The translations under genes were made by a program, and so were the position numbers. This document shows positions 14,734 to 15,191 of a DNA stretch of 15,191 nt, in pieces; the first letter of the stretch is position 1, and every line of letters begins with the position of its first letter. This DNA comes from MED-G78 sp964343355 (lineage in GTDB: Bacteria > Pseudomonadota > Gammaproteobacteria > Magnimaribacterales > D2472), in the NCBI GenBank assembly GCA_964343355.1, contig CAYFJC010000029.1:1-15191 (forward strand), given 5' to 3'. The notes beneath the pieces are model-generated. The model searched no databases. It was not told the origin of the DNA and was given only the letters and a program-made list of their open reading frames with translations.

Positions 14734-15191
14734 ATGGACGCTAAAGCAAAAATATCATTGGCAAATAAAACAATAGATACTATTTTAGTATTAGATTTTG
14801 GATCTCAATACACTCAACTTATAGCAAGGAGAGTTAGAGAAAGTAATGTTTACTCTGAAATTCTTCCATGGGATATTGATGAAGAAAAAATAAGAGCCTT
14901 AAACCCTAAAGGTATTATTCTCTCTGGTGGCCCTGAATCTGTTACACAAAGCCATACTCCACGAATACCGCAAATAGCTTTTGATCTAAATATACCTTTA
15001 TTAGGAATATGTTATGGCATGCAAACCCTAGCAGAGCAAATGGGTGGTCAGGTTATTTCTTCTGAACACAAAGAGTTTGGACATGCTGAAATTTCTATCA
15101 AAACCGATTCCATTTTATTTTCAGATTTAGATACAACTCTCAATGTTTGGATGAGTCACGGAGATCAGGTTCAAGATATTCCAGATGATTT
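14734..15191 (+). CDS. guaA: GMP synthase (glutamine-hydrolysing), 3'-truncated by the window edge
   Basis: An open frame from ATG 14734 runs off the right edge, giving 152 full codons. After a lysine-rich 15-residue lead come ILVLDFGSQYTQLIARRVRE, GIILSGGPESV, and the class I glutamine amidotransferase nucleophile elbow GICYGMQTLAEQMGG with the catalytic Cys. EFGHAEISI and WMSHGDQV follow, the latter preceding the region of the catalytic His. The full enzyme converts XMP to GMP using glutamine and ATP; the ATP-pyrophosphatase and dimerisation domains are outside the window. Its position 19 bp after guaB indicates a guaBA operon. The ribosome site is weak. The lead sequence is a few residues longer than in E. 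coli, but no better in-frame start is seen. Confidence 0.96.
   Translation, partial: MDAKAKISLANKTIDTILVLDFGSQYTQLIARRVRESNVYSEILPWDIDEEKIRALNPKGIILSGGPESVTQSHTPRIPQIAFDLNIPLLGICYGMQTLAEQMGGQVISSEHKEFGHAEISIKTDSILFSDLDTTLNVWMSHGDQVQDIPDD

Noticed and set aside
1..15191. CRISPR array, insertion sequence, integrase, tRNA or phage-defence genes
   Set aside because: None seen: spacers are all under 100 bp, there are no regularly spaced repeats or tRNA-like cloverleaf sequences, and every long frame belongs to a recognisable metabolic family.

Overview
The window looks like a piece of a small, AT-rich, streamlined marine gammaproteobacterial genome. Genes are tightly packed with spacers mostly under 90 bp, start/stop overlaps are frequent, and codons are strongly A/T-biased. 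GuaB and the start of GuaA resemble gammaproteobacterial homologues. A SAR86-type lineage is my best guess, but that is inference from composition and protein flavour; no rRNA or marker-gene comparison was possible. Sixteen protein genes are seen, the first and last cut by the window edges. I see no tRNA, rRNA, mobile element, CRISPR array, or gene-free stretch over 100 bp.

Region 1 (1-7336, all +) reads as one run of eight genes with gaps of 1-9 bp or overlaps: PQQ-type sugar dehydrogenase (partial), Gfo/Idh/MocA oxidoreductase, inositol-monophosphatase-family phosphatase, D-2-hydroxyacid dehydrogenase (SerA-like), HpcH/HpaI class II pyruvate aldolase, KdsB-like CMP-sugar-acid synthetase, ELM1/GtrOC1-type putative glycosyltransferase, and CPD photolyase. 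The order dehydrogenases - phosphatase - pyruvate aldolase - cytidylyltransferase - transferase resembles the logic of Kdo synthesis and use (KdsA, KdsC, KdsB, transferase), but with different enzyme families. The KdsB-like protein also departs from Kdo-specific enzymes at several sugar-pocket positions. The working hypothesis is a pathway for a non-Kdo 3-deoxy-ulosonic (or similar keto-acid) surface sugar. A perfect 10-bp hairpin sits at the aldolase/KdsB junction.

Region 2 (7337-10605, +) has two genes, each preceded by a possible promoter and a good ribosome binding site: formate-tetrahydrofolate ligase (fhs) and an NAD(P)-dependent aldehyde dehydrogenase. The aldehyde dehydrogenase runs tail-to-tail, with overlapping stop codons, into a class II aldolase/adducin-family gene on the minus strand (10602-11411).

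Region 3 (11412-15191) begins with a 59-bp divergent spacer. It is followed by fumC overlapping a pterin-4a-carbinolamine dehydratase gene, a likely terminator, then guaB and the 5' part of guaA, the last two steps of GMP synthesis. guaB has a TATAAT box so close to its ATG that the mRNA may be leaderless.
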